Origin: Stromatinia cepivora
Taxonomy: Eukaryota > Ascomycota > Leotiomycetes > Helotiales > Sclerotiniaceae
Assembly: GCA_014898415.1 (NCBI GenBank)
Contig: RCTD01000023.1
Location: 1,021,150-1,085,149 of the forward strand
Length of the DNA: 64,000 nucleotides
Reading direction: 5' to 3'
Of the stretch, positions 1 through 14,334 are shown one piece after another; the stretch's first letter is position 1; each line of letters begins with the position of its first letter. Made by a program: the position numbers and the translations under genes. The notes beneath the pieces are model-generated. The model saw only the letters and a program-made list of their open reading frames with translations. It had not been told where the DNA came from and did no database searches.

Positions 1-1580
1 CTATATTATAATGGGATTAGTCTGTATATGATTCTATTGAATTATATAATCTGTATAATAGCTTCTAGTCAGATAACCTTATAATACTAAGGCTTTTCCA
101 CCCACTCAATATGACTTGTTAACAAATTCAAGTATTAATTAATTTATAATAAGATATAGAGATAGTTTGTTTTATTAATTGATCAATAATGATTAAAATA
201 TTATTATATCTATATTTATCTTTATTAAAATTATAATAGTTTATAATAATATATTATTATATTCGATTAAGAATCAAAAATGAATGTAATAAATTGGGGG
301 TATGATTGTATAGAATGGAACTATATTTATAAATATAACAATTGTATATATATTTAATTATAATATTATGTATTTTAGATTAATAATATTGTTGAGATAA
401 TAAAAAGTAGATTTTGCTTATATTAAAATAAATAATGAAAACAGAATCATAAATTTCACGGATCAGATAAGTTCGAAGATTGTTGATGTTGAGTATTATC
501 AGGTAGTTATTATAGAATAAAAGATCATTATGGATTAATATATATTTGTGATCTTGGGTAGTTTATATTCTAAATGCTAATAAATTATTTATAATTTTAT
601 TTGTTTTAATAATACAGTTAATCAAATCGAATTAAAGAGCGATTTCATTCAAATCGATATTGATAATCGTTATTTTGTTTAGATGATATTTTTATAAGGT
701 TTCTTTTATAATTTCAATATCAATTTAGTTATCTTTAATAAATTACTAAAGGCGATTATTCTTTTTAATATAATTTTAGGGGTCTAATTCATTGATCTGA
801 TAGATTAAAATATTAATAAAAGAATTATTATTTTTTAGAATAATATATAATAATGAAGTTATAATTGATTAATATTTCTATTCAGCGAATTTATTGAATA
901 TTGAGAATCTTGATAATTATAAAATATTTAAGGGCCTTATAATCGATATAAATCTTGATTTTATATAATAAATCGATAAATTCTGTTTTTTAATAATTAA
1001 AAGATCGAATAATTGATAGTATTTCTTTATTATAAATTTTGTAATTCAATTCAATAGCAATTATAATCTTAGAGAAATAAATTATAGATAATCAATCTTT
1101 GTTATATTGTTATAATAATATATTAATAATTATTTTATTAAATATATTTATTTCAAGTATATAAAGGAATCGATGATTATAGTATTGTAAGAACGGAATA
1201 GAGATAAGCTTTTTCTTTAAGATATTGAATACATTTTGGTATATTTCGTTGAATATGAATTTAATATTTGTTTTAATAAATTTATTAAAAGATTTCGTTA
1301 TTATATTATAATTTTTAATGAATCACTAATAAAAGTTACAAAAACCAAAGAATAATTGAATTCTTTTCATTATTGTCAAAAAGATTTAATTCTCAATTAT
1401 TTCGATTTTTTCAGAATTTATCTTTATTTTTTTAATAGAAATAATAAAATCTAAATATTTAGTATATATAATATTAAATTCATATTTCTTGAGATCCATT
1501 TGTAGATTAGTAATTTCTAATCGTTCGAAAATTAGTTTAATATAAGTTTGATACTTTTCTTTGTTTTCGAAATAGATTAG

Positions 1581-1890
1581 TATCACGGGATAGTATGATT
1601 ACAGAGCACTTTCAGGGATCGGGGAATAGGTGGTACACGTGATTGGTAGAGTAAAAGAATTGAATGATTTGCCCTTGATTATATGAATCAAGAGCTGTAT
1701 ATATAGAACAAATGAGTGATTATCTAGCCGATATATACCTTAATTAGATTAGATCTTTGTTTATTAGTATATCAGGATCACCTTATCAAATTGGTAGATT
1801 GGTAAGGGCTAGTAGATCCTTCATTCCGATTGGAAAGCATACGCTTTGATCCTTTATAAGATACAGGGGATCACAGGGCTTTCCGTGACA
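1581..1890 (-). repeat. Solo LTR of the Copia II family, inserted in Gypsy A
   Basis: A 310-bp unit begins TATCACGGGATAG and ends CTTTCCGTGACA, so its ends are near-perfect 8-nt inverted repeats (CCGTGACA/TRTCACGG). It is flanked by direct 5-bp copies ATTAG (1576-1580 and 1891-1895). Removing it and one ATTAG restores the Gypsy RT sequence found at about 15820. It is the reverse complement of the LTRs at 19554-19862 and 27678-27986. There is no internal region, so it is a solo LTR left by LTR-LTR recombination. It retains many C and G bases compared with its heavily mutated host. Confidence 0.9.
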
Positions 1891-3549
1891 ATTAGAATAT
1901 TGTTGAAATATATTATATAAAAAACGTTTAGATAATTGAATAGAATATCATTTATATAATATTAGTAGGTTATAGGATTATTTGTTAATCTGAATAATAT
2001 AATCTTGTATTTATATAATCTATATTGGGTTCGAAAAATAATATACTTTTTCGAAATAGGGTTTATTTTTATATAATAGAAAGTTTAATAAATATCGAAT
2101 TTGATAAAAATCTTAGCGCCGGAAAATTGAGAAAGTATTTTATCGATTAAAGAAAGAGGATATCGATCTTTATATATCAAGGAATTCAATAATCTAAAAT
2201 CTATATAGAATTTCAAACTATTATTAGGTTTTCTGATGAATAGAATAAATATAATATAAGGGGTTTAATTAAATTCAATAAAATTTTTGTTGAAGTTATT
2301 TATAATATACTTTTTAACAACTTTTAATTGTTTTAAAGATATTTTATAAAACAGATTATAATATAAGGCTTTTTCTTTTTTACTTTTCAATATAATTTTA
2401 TAATTATAAAATCGATTAGAAGGTAAAATGTTTGATTTATATTTGGAAAAAGCTTGATAGTATTATCAATATTCAAATGGTATTTCAAGTTCTGAATCGA
2501 TTTTGATTAATATTTGATCGAGTTTTTTTCGAACTTTTGTATTCTTGAATTTGATCAAAATAATTAATATTTTTTTTTCTATATATTGTTTATTTCATCG
2601 GAAATCTATTATATTATTGAATTCTTTTAAAATAATAATAAAGAGTTTAATTTGTTTGTTTTTTTTATATTCTAATTGGAATTTATTGGATTTGAATATA
2701 TATAGATCGAGGATTTCGAGCAATATATAGGGAAGGTATTTGTAGATCTATAATAACGATATAATTAATTAGAAAAAAGGTAGATTGAATTTGAAGGGAA
2801 TTGGGGCTTTTTCCTTTTCAATAAAAATCTGTATTATATTTATATTTGAAAATTCTTATTGTATATTACCAATTACAATTGATCTATTTAATTATAAATC
2901 TTTTCAATTTTAATATTCTTCGAATTGATTATTTTGTTGATTAATATTTTATTGGATTAATTAATCGATTTTCTATTTGTAAAAGAATAATTGGATAATA
3001 AAGAGATTATTTGAATAAAAGATAATATAGAATTTCTTTTTAGATTATTCAAAATATCAATTAAAGCAATCAAGTTTCGCTTGAATCTTTGATAATTAAA
3101 GTCTACCTAAAATAATATTATAATTTCTTAATTCAATAATAAGGAAAAGGATAAAGGATTATTTATAATTATCAATTATTAAATTAAAGAATATAAAATA
3201 GATAATAATATAGCCTTATATATCATTATATTTTTTGATTTCAATTAATACTTTAAATAATATAATTCTTAATTTAAATATAGGAAATAAACAAATAAAG
3301 AATATAATATTGATAAAAGCAAATCTATTTACTTTAGAATCAATAAATACTCTTAATCGATAAATATAATCATTCTTCGAAAGATTATAGAAAAGAATAA
3401 ATACTTTTTTTCTTATAAGTTTTATTAAATCAAGAAATTTTATATCCTATATGTTGGAAATGAGGCCATCATAGGATTAGAATTGAGGTCACGTGATCAC
3501 AATGATGCACAAACCATATTTGGGAATAACTTTAATTCTATTTCTACTA

Positions 3550-4928
3550 CAGTAACCGTGCACTTATATTACCCCAAAACCTTAAAAACGCGTAAATTTC
3601 GCGAATTGAATTTCAACTCTCTTTATTATTTATTCATCAATAACACCACAATGTACTCCCAAAACCTTGAATATTGAAAAAAAACTAGCTTTTAAATATC
3701 TTACTCCATATTTACATAGCAAAATTATTAGCAAAACTTCCAATGGTTCTAATCCTTATCATATCGCAATTAACCTCAATCTCGAAACATAAACCGTTTG
3801 CTATACTCTATAACAAAATACATTACGCAATAAAAAAATAAATCTACCTCGTACTCCTCGAATTAGATCTTATACAAAAAAAGAAAAACATATACTAATT
3901 CGATACATTCGATTATATCCAAAATCAACCTATACACAAATAAAAACAATTATAAACCTTAAATATAATACCTCTACTATTAAAAAGATTTTGAAAACCT
4001 ATAAAATCATCAATTAAAAGTATAAAAAGCAACCGGAATTTACCCAGACATATACGCTCAAACAGCTTACATGATACCTAGCACATAAGGGATTAACAAT
4101 AAAGGAATAGGGATTAGTTATATAAAACAACAAATACTCTGTAAAGCAGGGACGGGGTAAAAAAGGAGAATAGTACTTCCGCACTCCCGCTCAGAAATGG
4201 GAACCTAGAATGGTTCAAACATATAGTATGAATAAGAATATAAAGGTTATAATCTGGGGAAACTTTTGGGATCTTGAAAAAAGCAATCTATATATAATGA
4301 ATAGAGATTTTGAAAATAAGAAACATAAATATAATACCAATTCATATCTCAAGATCCTCGATACTAAAGTAGACCCTGCTTTTGAAAGATTAAGTCCAGA
4401 ATATGAATTTATACAGGATAATGCTTCTATTCATCATGCCCATAAAGTACAGAATTGATTTCAAGAAAAAGAAATTCCAATATTGAAAAATTGACCTCCT
4501 TATTCTCCTGATTTTAATCCTATTGAATATATTTAATAAACTTTAAAAATAAAATTATATAAAATATTTCCTGATATTACAACCAACAAAAACAAATCGG
4601 AATATACTAGACAAAAATTAAAAAGTTATTTACAAATAGCTTGAAATATATTAGATTAAGAATTATTCGATAAATTAAAAGCGAGTATACCTAATAGAAT
4701 TGAGGTTTGTATCGCGGCAAAAGGCTGGCATACAAAATATTGATTAATTGTAGAACAATAAAAATTTGAATTTTTTTTAGAGAATAATATAGATATAAAA
4801 CTTTAATATATTCAAATTTTAGATTATAATAATTAATGATTGATTTTATAATTAAATTGAAAGATAAATATTGAATATATAAAAAAACTGAAATTAGGTT
4901 ATGGGGTAATATAAGTTGACTAGTACTG
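3550..4928 (+). mobile_element. Tc1/mariner-type DNA transposon remnant nested in the Copia I 5' LTR
   Basis: This 1379-bp element has terminal inverted repeats of about 26 bp: CAGTA...ACTTATATTACCCC at 3550-3575, and its imperfect complement at 4903-4928. TA is duplicated on both sides (3548-3549 and 4929-4930), the hallmark of Tc1/mariner integration. The interior encodes a degraded transposase. The inner 14 bp of the repeats match exactly while the middle seven differ, consistent with RIP plus drift. Confidence 0.92.
3855..4745 (+). pseudogene. Degenerate Tc1/mariner (DDE) transposase
   Basis: Conceptual reading through stops shows the family layout. A helix-turn-helix-like N terminus at about 3855-4010 is followed by a GRGKKGE...YFRTPAQKW segment (about 4140-4200), then KVIIWGNFW (4234-4260). 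FIQDNASIHHAH at 4408-4443 contains the second catalytic Asp, and PPYSPDFNPIEY at about 4495-4530 contains the third acidic residue. The Trp before PPYSP and several other Trp/Gln positions are TGA/TAA/TAG, as expected from RIP. The longest open stretch is 82 codons (4210-4458), so the gene is dead. Substrates would have been the element's own inverted repeats. Confidence 0.88.
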
Positions 4929-5397
4929 TAGAATAATAGATCCTTAGTTCAATCTATATAATCAACAATACTATTACTTCCTGTATCAAAAGTTAATAGG
5001 TTATGAGATCCGATTGTATAGTAGTAATTAGAAAGCAAAATAAATCGAGAAAGGATTAATATAATTAATAAAAATGAAATAAAATAAAAATCAGAATTTT
5101 CATATAATATTATCGAAATAGAGTTGAAATATAATAATATAATTTATAATTCACAATATTATAAATCAAAGTGGAGAGCAATCTGTATAATGTTGATATA
5201 GAATTATAGTAAAAACGAAAAGCAAATTCATATAACTATAAGAAAATATATTATAATATAATTTTATGAATTTTTTTATTGTTTTATTTTTATATTTCTT
5301 TATTATTCCGAATCTACTTATAGTATATTTTTTAAAATCGTTTTAAAAATCTGAAGATTATTTTTAATATTTATCAAATAATAAGAAATTTTTATAA

Positions 5398-8300
5398 TGT
5401 CGGAATCAAATAATCCTTTGAAGTTCGATTAAAATAATTATAAATGATGGTTTAGATAAACAAAGATATAATTGAGAGGGAAAGGATGGTTTTATATAAT
5501 TGATCAAATATTAAATGAATATATATAGATTATAGGACTCAATATAGTATCTGTTTACAAGATCAATAATTGTATATATTATAATATCGAATTGAAATCG
5601 GAATATTTAAAGAATGAAACGAATATGTTATTGTATATTTATACAATATTCAATGATGATGATGAAGCCCTTACCAACGAATATTCAATAGTATATACAC
5701 TCTGGAGATATCTTAAATCAAAATATACCAGAGTTAATGCAATTATAATTAATATATATATGATAATGATCTAGAACTTCAAATTTCAACCTGATATTCA
5801 TTCTGATATAATTATTATCGAAGTCTGGGATAAATTGAAAGAGTATAGAAAGAAATTAAAGACTATAAATAAAAACTATTGGTCAGTATATCAAGATATT
5901 ACCTTATTCTTAGTTTTAATATATAATTTTCTAATCGATTATTAAAAAGTAATAAATATATTGGATATCCAAATCAATTTTAGTATTGATGATAGAATCA
6001 AATATTTATAAACTAAGGAATTTCATTTTAAAGATAAATTAAAGCAAATATAAATTATAAAAGAATTTAAATATACTTTTTAACATCAAAAATCAAATTT
6101 CGAGATCCCAAACAATATTTGCGATCTATATCAAAAGAAAGGTTATTATATATAAGATTACTTATATTTAATATAAATCAATAAACTTCTTTATAATTAT
6201 CTTTATTATCAAAAGAGAAAAAGATTACCAAATCCAAAAAAGATTTATTTCAATAAGAAAGATCAAATATACCCTATTAATAATATCTTTGAATTAGATT
6301 TCGATATTAAAAATATAATAAAGGAAGATTATAATTTGATAAAAAAAACTATTAATAAAACTTTTCTTAATAAATGATATACCAATATAGATATTTCTTT
6401 ATATATATTTGATCAATCTTTATTATTTAGATCAATAGATTCTATTATCAAACGAAAAATAAAAGTTAATAAAAGAATAATATATTATTGTTATTGGGGT
6501 TTAATGGATATAATATATAAAGATAATTTTAAGATGCTATTTTCAAATATATTATATATATTAAGATTAGAAATAAACTTATTATTAGGAAAAAGGATTT
6601 GTGAAATAAAATTATAAAAGGAATTCAATTTTTATTATATATATTTCAAAAAGGATAATAAAAAAATCATCTATATTAGAATACAAAACAAAATATATAT
6701 AATTTCATATATAATCAAAGGATACAAAAATATAGTTCTCTGTTCGAATATATATCAAAATAATCAGGAAAAAGGCTTTTCTTCAAAGATAATCGATAAC
6801 ATCAAAGATATCGATAACGAATTAATATTTAAGGAGAAAAAAAGATATCTATTATAACATCGAAGATTCAATCATCTAAATCCAAACAAGATCAAAAATC
6901 TATACAAAATATTCAATATAATCAAATCAATAAAGATTCTAATTGAATTAGATATCTGCAAAATATATATACTTATTAAGATAATTAATCATATTTCGAA
7001 ACAATTGAATCTATATAAATCAAAGAGACTTAAATTTATATATTTTGATATTATAAGATCATTCTTAAAATCGATTCGAAGGAATCGTTATTTTATATTG
7101 ATTATCGATAATTATATAAAAGTAAATTGAATTATATTACTTAAATAAAAAGATGATATAATTCAAATATTAAAAACTTGAAAAAAGGAAATAGAATTAA
7201 TTATTAAAGAAAAGACCATTACAATCAGGATTAACAATATATTAGAACTATTACAAACTATTCATAAATAATCATCAAGTATATAATCCGAAATTATAAT
7301 AATTGTTTTTTTATATCAAAACAAATTTGTAGAATGGAATATAAAGATTATAGAAATAGATATAAAAATAATACTAAAAGAAACTGGATTACTATTAGAG
7401 TTTTAAAACAAAATTGTAGAATATAATATTTATATCAGGAATTATATTAATATTGATTTTAATATAAATAGAATAAATCAATTCTTTATAAAAGCTTTTA
7501 CAAATATAATATCAAATATAAAGATATACAAAATTTGAAGAAGCAAATATTATATTTATATTAATTCCAAAATTATTTTGAAAGGATAAAGATATAATAA
7601 ATTATGAAATACTTCGAGAATCGATATATTTCTAAAATATTCAAAAGTTATAAATAAATATATCAAAATGTATTTTTCAAAGTTAAATTATATATTTCGA
7701 TCAAGTAAAGTAATTATAGATGAATCTTATCGAAAAGGAGATTTAGATCTTAAATTAAGAAATTATAAATCAGATCTATAAGGAATTAAGAATATAAAAC
7801 CAAATCGAAGATCTTATAATAGATCAGTAGTAAACAAAACATCTTTTTTATCTTTAATATTAAATGCGATATCTATATCATCTTTGTTCCAAATATTCTC
7901 TTCAATAAATATTATATCAAATTCAATAATTATATTAAATACCTCAATTGTTGAATTGAAATTAAATAAATTAGATATATTAATACTAATATACAATAAA
8001 GATGAAAATAATAATATCCAGAAAACAAATCAAGAATCTTCTTTCAAGAATACTTCAAATATCGAATCCATCATTTCAAAGATTCCAATTCAAGAATTAA
8101 CTTCTGTAGATTCTGAATCTATATCGAGAATAAAATTTAAGATCGTTTTAAATTTTGTTGATAAATTTATTTCAATAGGATTAGAAAGCAAAGTAAATCT
8201 ATAATCATTTGAAATCGAATAAAAGGATATAATAGATCTTGAAGATGAATCTTTAAAGTATTTAATATGAAAATGGAAAAGAGATATAGAATAGGATTTT

Positions 8301-10112
8301 GAAGGAAAATAGGAAAGCAAAATTATAAAGATATTGATTGTGATATTTATATAGATTAAAATTTAAGAAAGTATAAAATATATTATAATTATAATTCCAA
8401 TTATTTACAAAATAGATTTTTATATTAAAGATAAGATCGTTTCAGATTTTATAATTTCATTGATAGATATAAATAATATAAAAGATATAGTATATTCAAT
8501 TGAAGAAGTTCTGGGAATCAAAATATTAAGAATTTATAAGAAAGCAATATCGGATCGAGAATATTTTGAAAAATAGAAGGAAACTATCTAAAAGAAAATC
8601 ATATCTTTGATTCAAAATAATATTTAGGAAAAATATATATTCCTTAAAAAAAGTAATTTAATTTCGACAAAATAGATATTTATAGTTAAAACAAAGGATA
8701 ACAAAGTAGAATGATTCAAAGTAAGATTAATAATTCGAAAGTTCAATTAGATATTAGGAAAAAATTATAATGAAATATTTGTATTAACAATAAAGTTAGA
8801 TATATTCAGATTATTTTTAGTTATTATTGTAAAAGAAAATTTGGAATATTTATATTTCGATATCAAAAATACTTTTATTGAATTATATTTGAAGGAAAAG
8901 ATTTATTTTGAATTATTCCAAGATATCAAAGTCGAAAAAGAATATATATTACAAATTCTATGAAATCTATATAATTTAAAATAAACTAAAAGAAATTGAA
9001 GTTTATTATTAAAGAAAGAATTTTTAGATATAAATTTTGTACAAAATTTGATAGATTTATATGTATATATATTTAAAAACTGTAATATAATATTACTGAT
9101 ATATATCGATAATATTATTGTTATATTATATATATTATTATAAATTATTTAATTCAATGAAAAGCTATCAGTTTATTTTAATATTAAGAATTTAAGGAAG
9201 ATTAATAAGATTCTAAATATTAAGATTATTTATAATAGAAAAGTATATATATTAATTATAAATCAAAAAGAATATTTTAATATTATATTAATCAAATATA
9301 ATATTATATATAAATAATACCAAATCAAGAAATTGCCAATAATAGATTATATTTATTTCTAGTTAATAATCGATGATGATGAATTGATAAATATAAATGA
9401 ATATCAATAATGAATAGGAAATATAATCTATTTAATAATATATATTTAATTAGATATAGCATTCTCAATTAAAAGATTTTTACAATTTATAATAAAATCA
9501 GTAAAATATTATATTATAGCTTTAAAGAATCTAATGTGATATCTATAATCAACAATCAAACAAAAGTTATAATTTAGACCAAAAAAAATATAATCTGATA
9601 TTTATAAAGAATACAATATATCTAATAATATAATAAAAATATATACAAATATAGATTGGATTAATAACAAATATAACCGAAAAAGTATTTTAGAGGGAGT
9701 TGTAATATTTTATAAAGGTTTTATATTATAGATTAGCAAAAAACAAATATTTATAGTTATCTTTAATACGAAATCAGAATATATTATAATGATAATATTC
9801 ATTAAATAAAAGAGATAGGTTGTATAAATACTCAAAGATTTATCTAAATCAAATTATATTGAAAAGAATGAAAATACGATTCAAATGTTTAATAACAATC
9901 AGAACATTTTAGTTTTAATCAAAAATCTATATTTATATAAACGATTCAAATATATAAATATCAATTATTATTTTATTAGGGATTTAACAGAAAAAAAGAA
10001 AATCGTTATTAGTTATATCAATATATACAATATAATTGCCGATAAAATGACAAAGTTTTATACAAGGATTGCTTTCGAAAGATTCAAGAAAATATTAAGA
10101 TTAATAGTCTAG
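5398..10112 (+). pseudogene. Copia I gag-pol remnant (gag, integrase, reverse transcriptase, RNase H)
   Basis: A gag N terminus of the UBN2/retrotransposon type is visible at about 5398-5770 (SNNPLKFDxxNYKWWF...). GAG-pre-integrase and integrase follow at about 6840-7420, with RFNHLNPNKIKN, a zinc-knuckle remnant and FDIIRSFLKSIRRNRYFILIID. A low-complexity Ser/Ile linker covers 7800-8330. Reverse transcriptase is seen at about 8690-9320, including YIDNI (the YVDD box with Asp changed to Asn) and FNIKNLRKI. RNase H reaches 10112, where the last 75 codons are open (YININYYFIRDL...IADKMTKFY), matching the KHIDIRYHFIRE...ADILTK end of Copia RNase H. Stops at former Trp/Gln codons break it throughout. 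Confidence 0.88.
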
Positions 10113-10144
10113 AAGGATCAAATAGGATATCCTTAATAAAAGAG

Positions 10145-10310
10145 TATTGGAAATAAAACCATTATAGGATTAAAATTAAGATTATGTGATCACAATAATA
10201 CATAGACCATATTTGGGAATAATCTCAATTCTACTTTTACTAAAATAATAAATCCTTAATTCAACCTATATAATCAACAATACTACTACTTCCTGCACCA
10301 AAAGTTAACA
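10145..10310 (+). repeat. 3' LTR of Copia I
   Basis: This 166-bp LTR matches the split 5' LTR and the solo LTR at 24819-24984 along its whole length, with mainly C-to-T and G-to-A differences. It ends AAAGTTAACA. Confidence 0.9.
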
Positions 10311-11740
10311 CTAGATAGTATTTAAAATAGAAATAGAATCTAAACATTTGATTTTAAATACTTTTTTTCTTTTAAATAAACATTCTGTATAACTTCAATT
10401 ATAATTTCTAGATTGAAATCTTTTTCGATATCCCGATATTCTTCGAATTCTTTTATTTCTTTTTGTATTATTTCGATTTTATTGAGATTATCGATATAAG
10501 ATATCAATATATATATTACCCTAAAAGAAAAAAAAAGTAATGAATATTTGAAATTTAAATAGTTATTAAATATAATAAAGTCTATATATCCAGAAAAAGT
10601 ATTCTAAAATGGAAATAGTTTCGGAAATATAGAAGTTCCAAAATTGAAATTGTTAAAGTTCTGAAAAAATTATAAAAGGTTTATAATAATCATTGATTTG
10701 TAAATAACTACAAAAACATTTTATCTAATATAATATCAGTTTTGTTTTTATAATGAAACTTTATTTTGATTTACTTTAATAAATATATTTACAAGTTTTT
10801 CTGTAATCTTATAATCTTTAATAAATATTATTATCGTTTATAAAAGAAAATCGGAAATCTTCTATTCAAAATCCCTAAATAAAATCTTACCATTAATAAT
10901 CTTCATTTGAATAATAAATAATCTGAATTTCCTATATTATTCTAGGAAATTATTATATCGAATTGTATTAAATATAATCTATATTTTATATTGAAAATAA
11001 ATATTATTGATTTTAATTGAGTTCTAATAAATCATTACAAATTGTTTAATCAATTTGAATAATATAAATCAGAGCATTTGTATATAAAAAATATAATAAT
11101 ATATTTATACTTCTGATTCGGTTTAATTGATTATATATATATAGCATTATATTTTATTTTTAAATGATATAATATATAGTTCAAATCGTTTTATAATCAA
11201 TAATTACTACAAATTAGTTTTAGGTTTAATATTATTATTAAGTTTAATAATAAGATTTATAGATTTTGGTATATATATATTTCAATACAAATTATAATTG
11301 ATATAGGAATACGATTTTGATCGATTAAATCGATTTCTTAAATAAAAGGATTCCTGATTATTATATAGATTGTTATTTCTTAAAGGGGAAAAAGAATTAT
11401 TGGAGGGCCCTAAATGATCAAATTATTTGATCAAAGTTTTCTTCCTTTAATTTCAGGATCTTCAAATTTGTTTAGATAAAGATCCTTGGTTTTCGATTAA
11501 AAGAATAAAGGGAATTCTAGATACTATTATTGATTTGAATATATATATGAATATTATTTAAAGTTTAAAAAAAAATTGTATTATTACAGAGTTTATTATC
11601 ATTATAACTTTCAATTATCGATTCTCCTTTTTCAAATTTATAATTATTATATAAAGATCTTATAATTATAATAATGATTCAGAAAAAGTAATTGAATTAT
11701 TAAAAATATCAACTTCAAATATTGAATTTTTTTTTTATTA

Positions 11741-12049
11741 TATCACGGGATAGTATGATTACAGAGCACTTTCAGAGATCGGGGAATAGGTGGTACACGT
11801 GATTGGTAGAGTAAAAGAATTGAATGATTTGCCCTTGATTATATAAATCAAGAGTTATATATATAGAACAAATGAATAGTTATTTAATTGATATATACTT
11901 TAATTAAACTAGATCTTTATTTATTAGTATATCAGGATTACTTTATCAATTGGTAAATTGGTAAGGGCTAATAGATCCTTCATTCCGATTGGAAAGTATA
12001 CACTTTGATCCTTCATAAGATACAGGGGATCACAGGGCTTTCCGTGACA
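11741..12049 (-). repeat. Solo LTR of the Copia II family, inserted in Gypsy A
   Basis: This 309-bp copy is nearly identical to that at 1581-1890 over its first ~130 bp. It starts TATCACGGGATAG, ends TTTCCGTGACA, and is flanked by TATTA on both sides (11736-11740, 12050-12054). Confidence 0.9.
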
Positions 12050-12228
12050 TATTAATCTTCTTTCTTTCAATAATAATATTATTCAAACCTATATCTATAT
12101 TTTCTTCAAAGAGTTATTGAAATAATTGAGAAGAAAGGAATAATTCTTCAAAATAAGTTTTCGAAGATTCGGGATATATAAGAAGAGGAATTCATTATAT
12201 TATAAGAATGATGATATATTTCTAAAAG

Positions 12229-12510
12229 TGTCACGAATCGTGAACCACAGGAGGCTAACCACGTGATACCTCTTATCTCCCACATCCATTGATGAGCTGA
12301 TCGTCCGTGTACATGCGTTACGATTCATACGATTTAATATAGTAAAATGATAACCCTAATAACACATACGCATAACCCCGCAGTTTACAAATAAATATTT
12401 ATATATATATATCTAATCGCTCCTTATAAGCTATAATTCTTCAATTGTAGATTCTAAAGAATATAATTGATCCTGTTTATTCAACTCTACTACAGCTTTT
12501 ATACGTCACA
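12229..12510 (+). repeat. 5' LTR of Gypsy B
   Basis: This 282-bp LTR pairs with 18991-19272. Differences between the two are mostly transitions. A run of TA dinucleotides lies near its middle (about 12398-12412). Confidence 0.92.
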
Positions 12511-12659
12511 TTATCTACAACTTATTTACAAGCATCCGATCATCTAATGATCTTCCAAATAATACCTCACTTTAATAATACCTTCTTAGATGAACTTTTA
12601 CAAATGTTATATCTAAAGAAAAAAGATCTATTCCAATCTAATCGATAAAGATATAAATA

Positions 12660-14235
12660 CCTTTAGAAATATATTATCATTTTCACAATACAATGAACTC
12701 CTCCTTTTGTACACTCCGAATCTTCGAAAGTATATTCTGAGGAACCCTTTTCTTCTCCTTAATTATTTCAACAACCCTTCGAAGAAAATATAAATACAGG
12801 ATTGGATAATATTATTATTGGAAGAAAGAAAACTAGTAAAAAGAAGATTTCAATATATAAAGCCGATACTTCTAATAGTTCAATTACTCCTTTCGAATCA
12901 TTATTACAATTACAAGATCTTTATACAATGATTATAAATTTGAAAGAGGAGAATCGATAATTGAAAACTATAATGATGATAAATTCTGCAACAGTGTAAT
13001 CTTCTTCTAAACCCCAAGTGATACTTATATAGGTATCCAGGTTAATAATAGTACCTGGGACTTCCCTTATTCTCTTAATCGAAATTCAAGGATCTTTATC
13101 TAAGCAAACCCGAAGATTCCGAAATCAAAGGAAGAAAACTTTAATCAGATGATTTAATCATCAAAGGTCCTCCAAGGATTCTTCTTCTTTTTCAGAAAGT
13201 AACGATCCATTTAATAATCAAGGGTCCTTTTATTTAAAAAGTCAACCTAATCGATTAAGATTGTATTTCTGTGTCAGTTATAATTCACAGCAAAATACAT
13301 ATATATCAAAATCTATAAATCTTATTACTAAACTTAACGATAGTATTGAACTTAAAACTAGTTTATAACAATTATTAGTTATAGAATGATTCGAACTATA
13401 TACTATATCATTTAAGAGTGAAATGTAACATCGCGTATATATAATCAATCAAACCAAATCAGAAGCACAAATACATTGTCATATTCTTTATATACAAATG
13501 CCCTGACTCACAGTACTCGAATTGATTAAACAATTTACAGTGATCTATCGGAACCTAGCCGAAATCGATAATGTTTACTTTTAATACGAAATATAGATTA
13601 TATCTAATACAATTCGATATAACAACTTCCTAGAATAGTATAGAAAGTTCAGACTACTTATTACCCAAACAGAGATTATTGATGATAAGGTTTTATTCAA
13701 GGATCTCGAACAAAAGATTTCCGATTTTCTTTTGCGAACGATAGCAATACCCATTAAGGATTACAAAACTATAAAAGAATTCGTGAATATATTTACTAAA
13801 ATAAATCAAAATGAAATTTCATTACAAGAACAAAATCGATATTGTATTAATCAAAAAATCTCTATAACTACTTACAAATTAACAATTATTACAAATCCTT
13901 TGCAATTCTCTCGGAACTCTAATAACTCCAATTTTGGAATTTTTATATTCCCAAAACTATTTCCACCCCGGAATACCCCTCCCGGATATACCGGCCCTGT
14001 TATACCCAATAACTATTCAAACTTTAAATGCTCATCGCCCTTTCCCTCTCCTAGAACAGTATATATATCAATACTTCATATTAATAATTTCAATAAGATC
14101 GAGACGGTACAAAAAGAAACAAAAGAATTCGAAGAATATCGGAATGCCGAAGAAGACTTCAGTCCAGAAGCTATAGTTGAAGTCATACAGAATGCCTGTT
14201 TAGAAGAAGAAAAATGTTTAAAACCAAACATTTAG
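12660..14235 (+). pseudogene. Gypsy B gag remnant
   Basis: This region between the 5' LTR and the protease should encode gag. The longest open stretch is 13732-14235, without a convincing ATG; it includes a Pro-rich patch at about 13970-14060 and an acidic C terminus (ETKEFEEY...EEDFSPEA). No zinc knuckle is recognisable. Function is assigned from position in the element, not from clear homology. Confidence 0.6.
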
Positions 14236-14334
14236 ATTCTGTTTCCATTCTAAACACTATATAGGATATAAGATTTCTTAATCTAACCAAACTTATAAAA
14301 GAAGAAGCATTCATTTTCCTCTACAATCTTTCAA

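Larger units (their letters stand above)
3452..4998 (+). repeat. 5' LTR of Copia I, interrupted by a Tc1/mariner element
   Basis: The halves 3452-3549 and 4931-4998 total 166 bp, exactly the length of the 3' LTR (10145-10310) and of the solo copy at 24819-24984. The break occurs at a TA dinucleotide within the LTR (TACTA/GAATAAT). Confidence 0.9.
3452..10310 (+). mobile_element. Copia I: full-length RIP-degraded Copia LTR retrotransposon carrying a Tc1/mariner insertion
   Basis: The element is bounded by 166-bp LTRs starting TGTTGGAAATGAGG and ending AAAGTTAACA (mutated in the 5' copy). The 5' LTR is 3452-3549 plus 4931-4998, split by a DNA transposon. The 3' LTR is 10145-10310. Flanks CTATA (3447-3451) and CTAGA (10311-10315) are a 5-bp TSD with one change. 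Joining the flanks recreates the Gypsy sequence seen in antisense near 14231-14272, which proves insertion into Gypsy A. Domain order is gag, integrase, reverse transcriptase, RNase H, as in Copia. Multiple stops make it non-autonomous. Confidence 0.93.
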
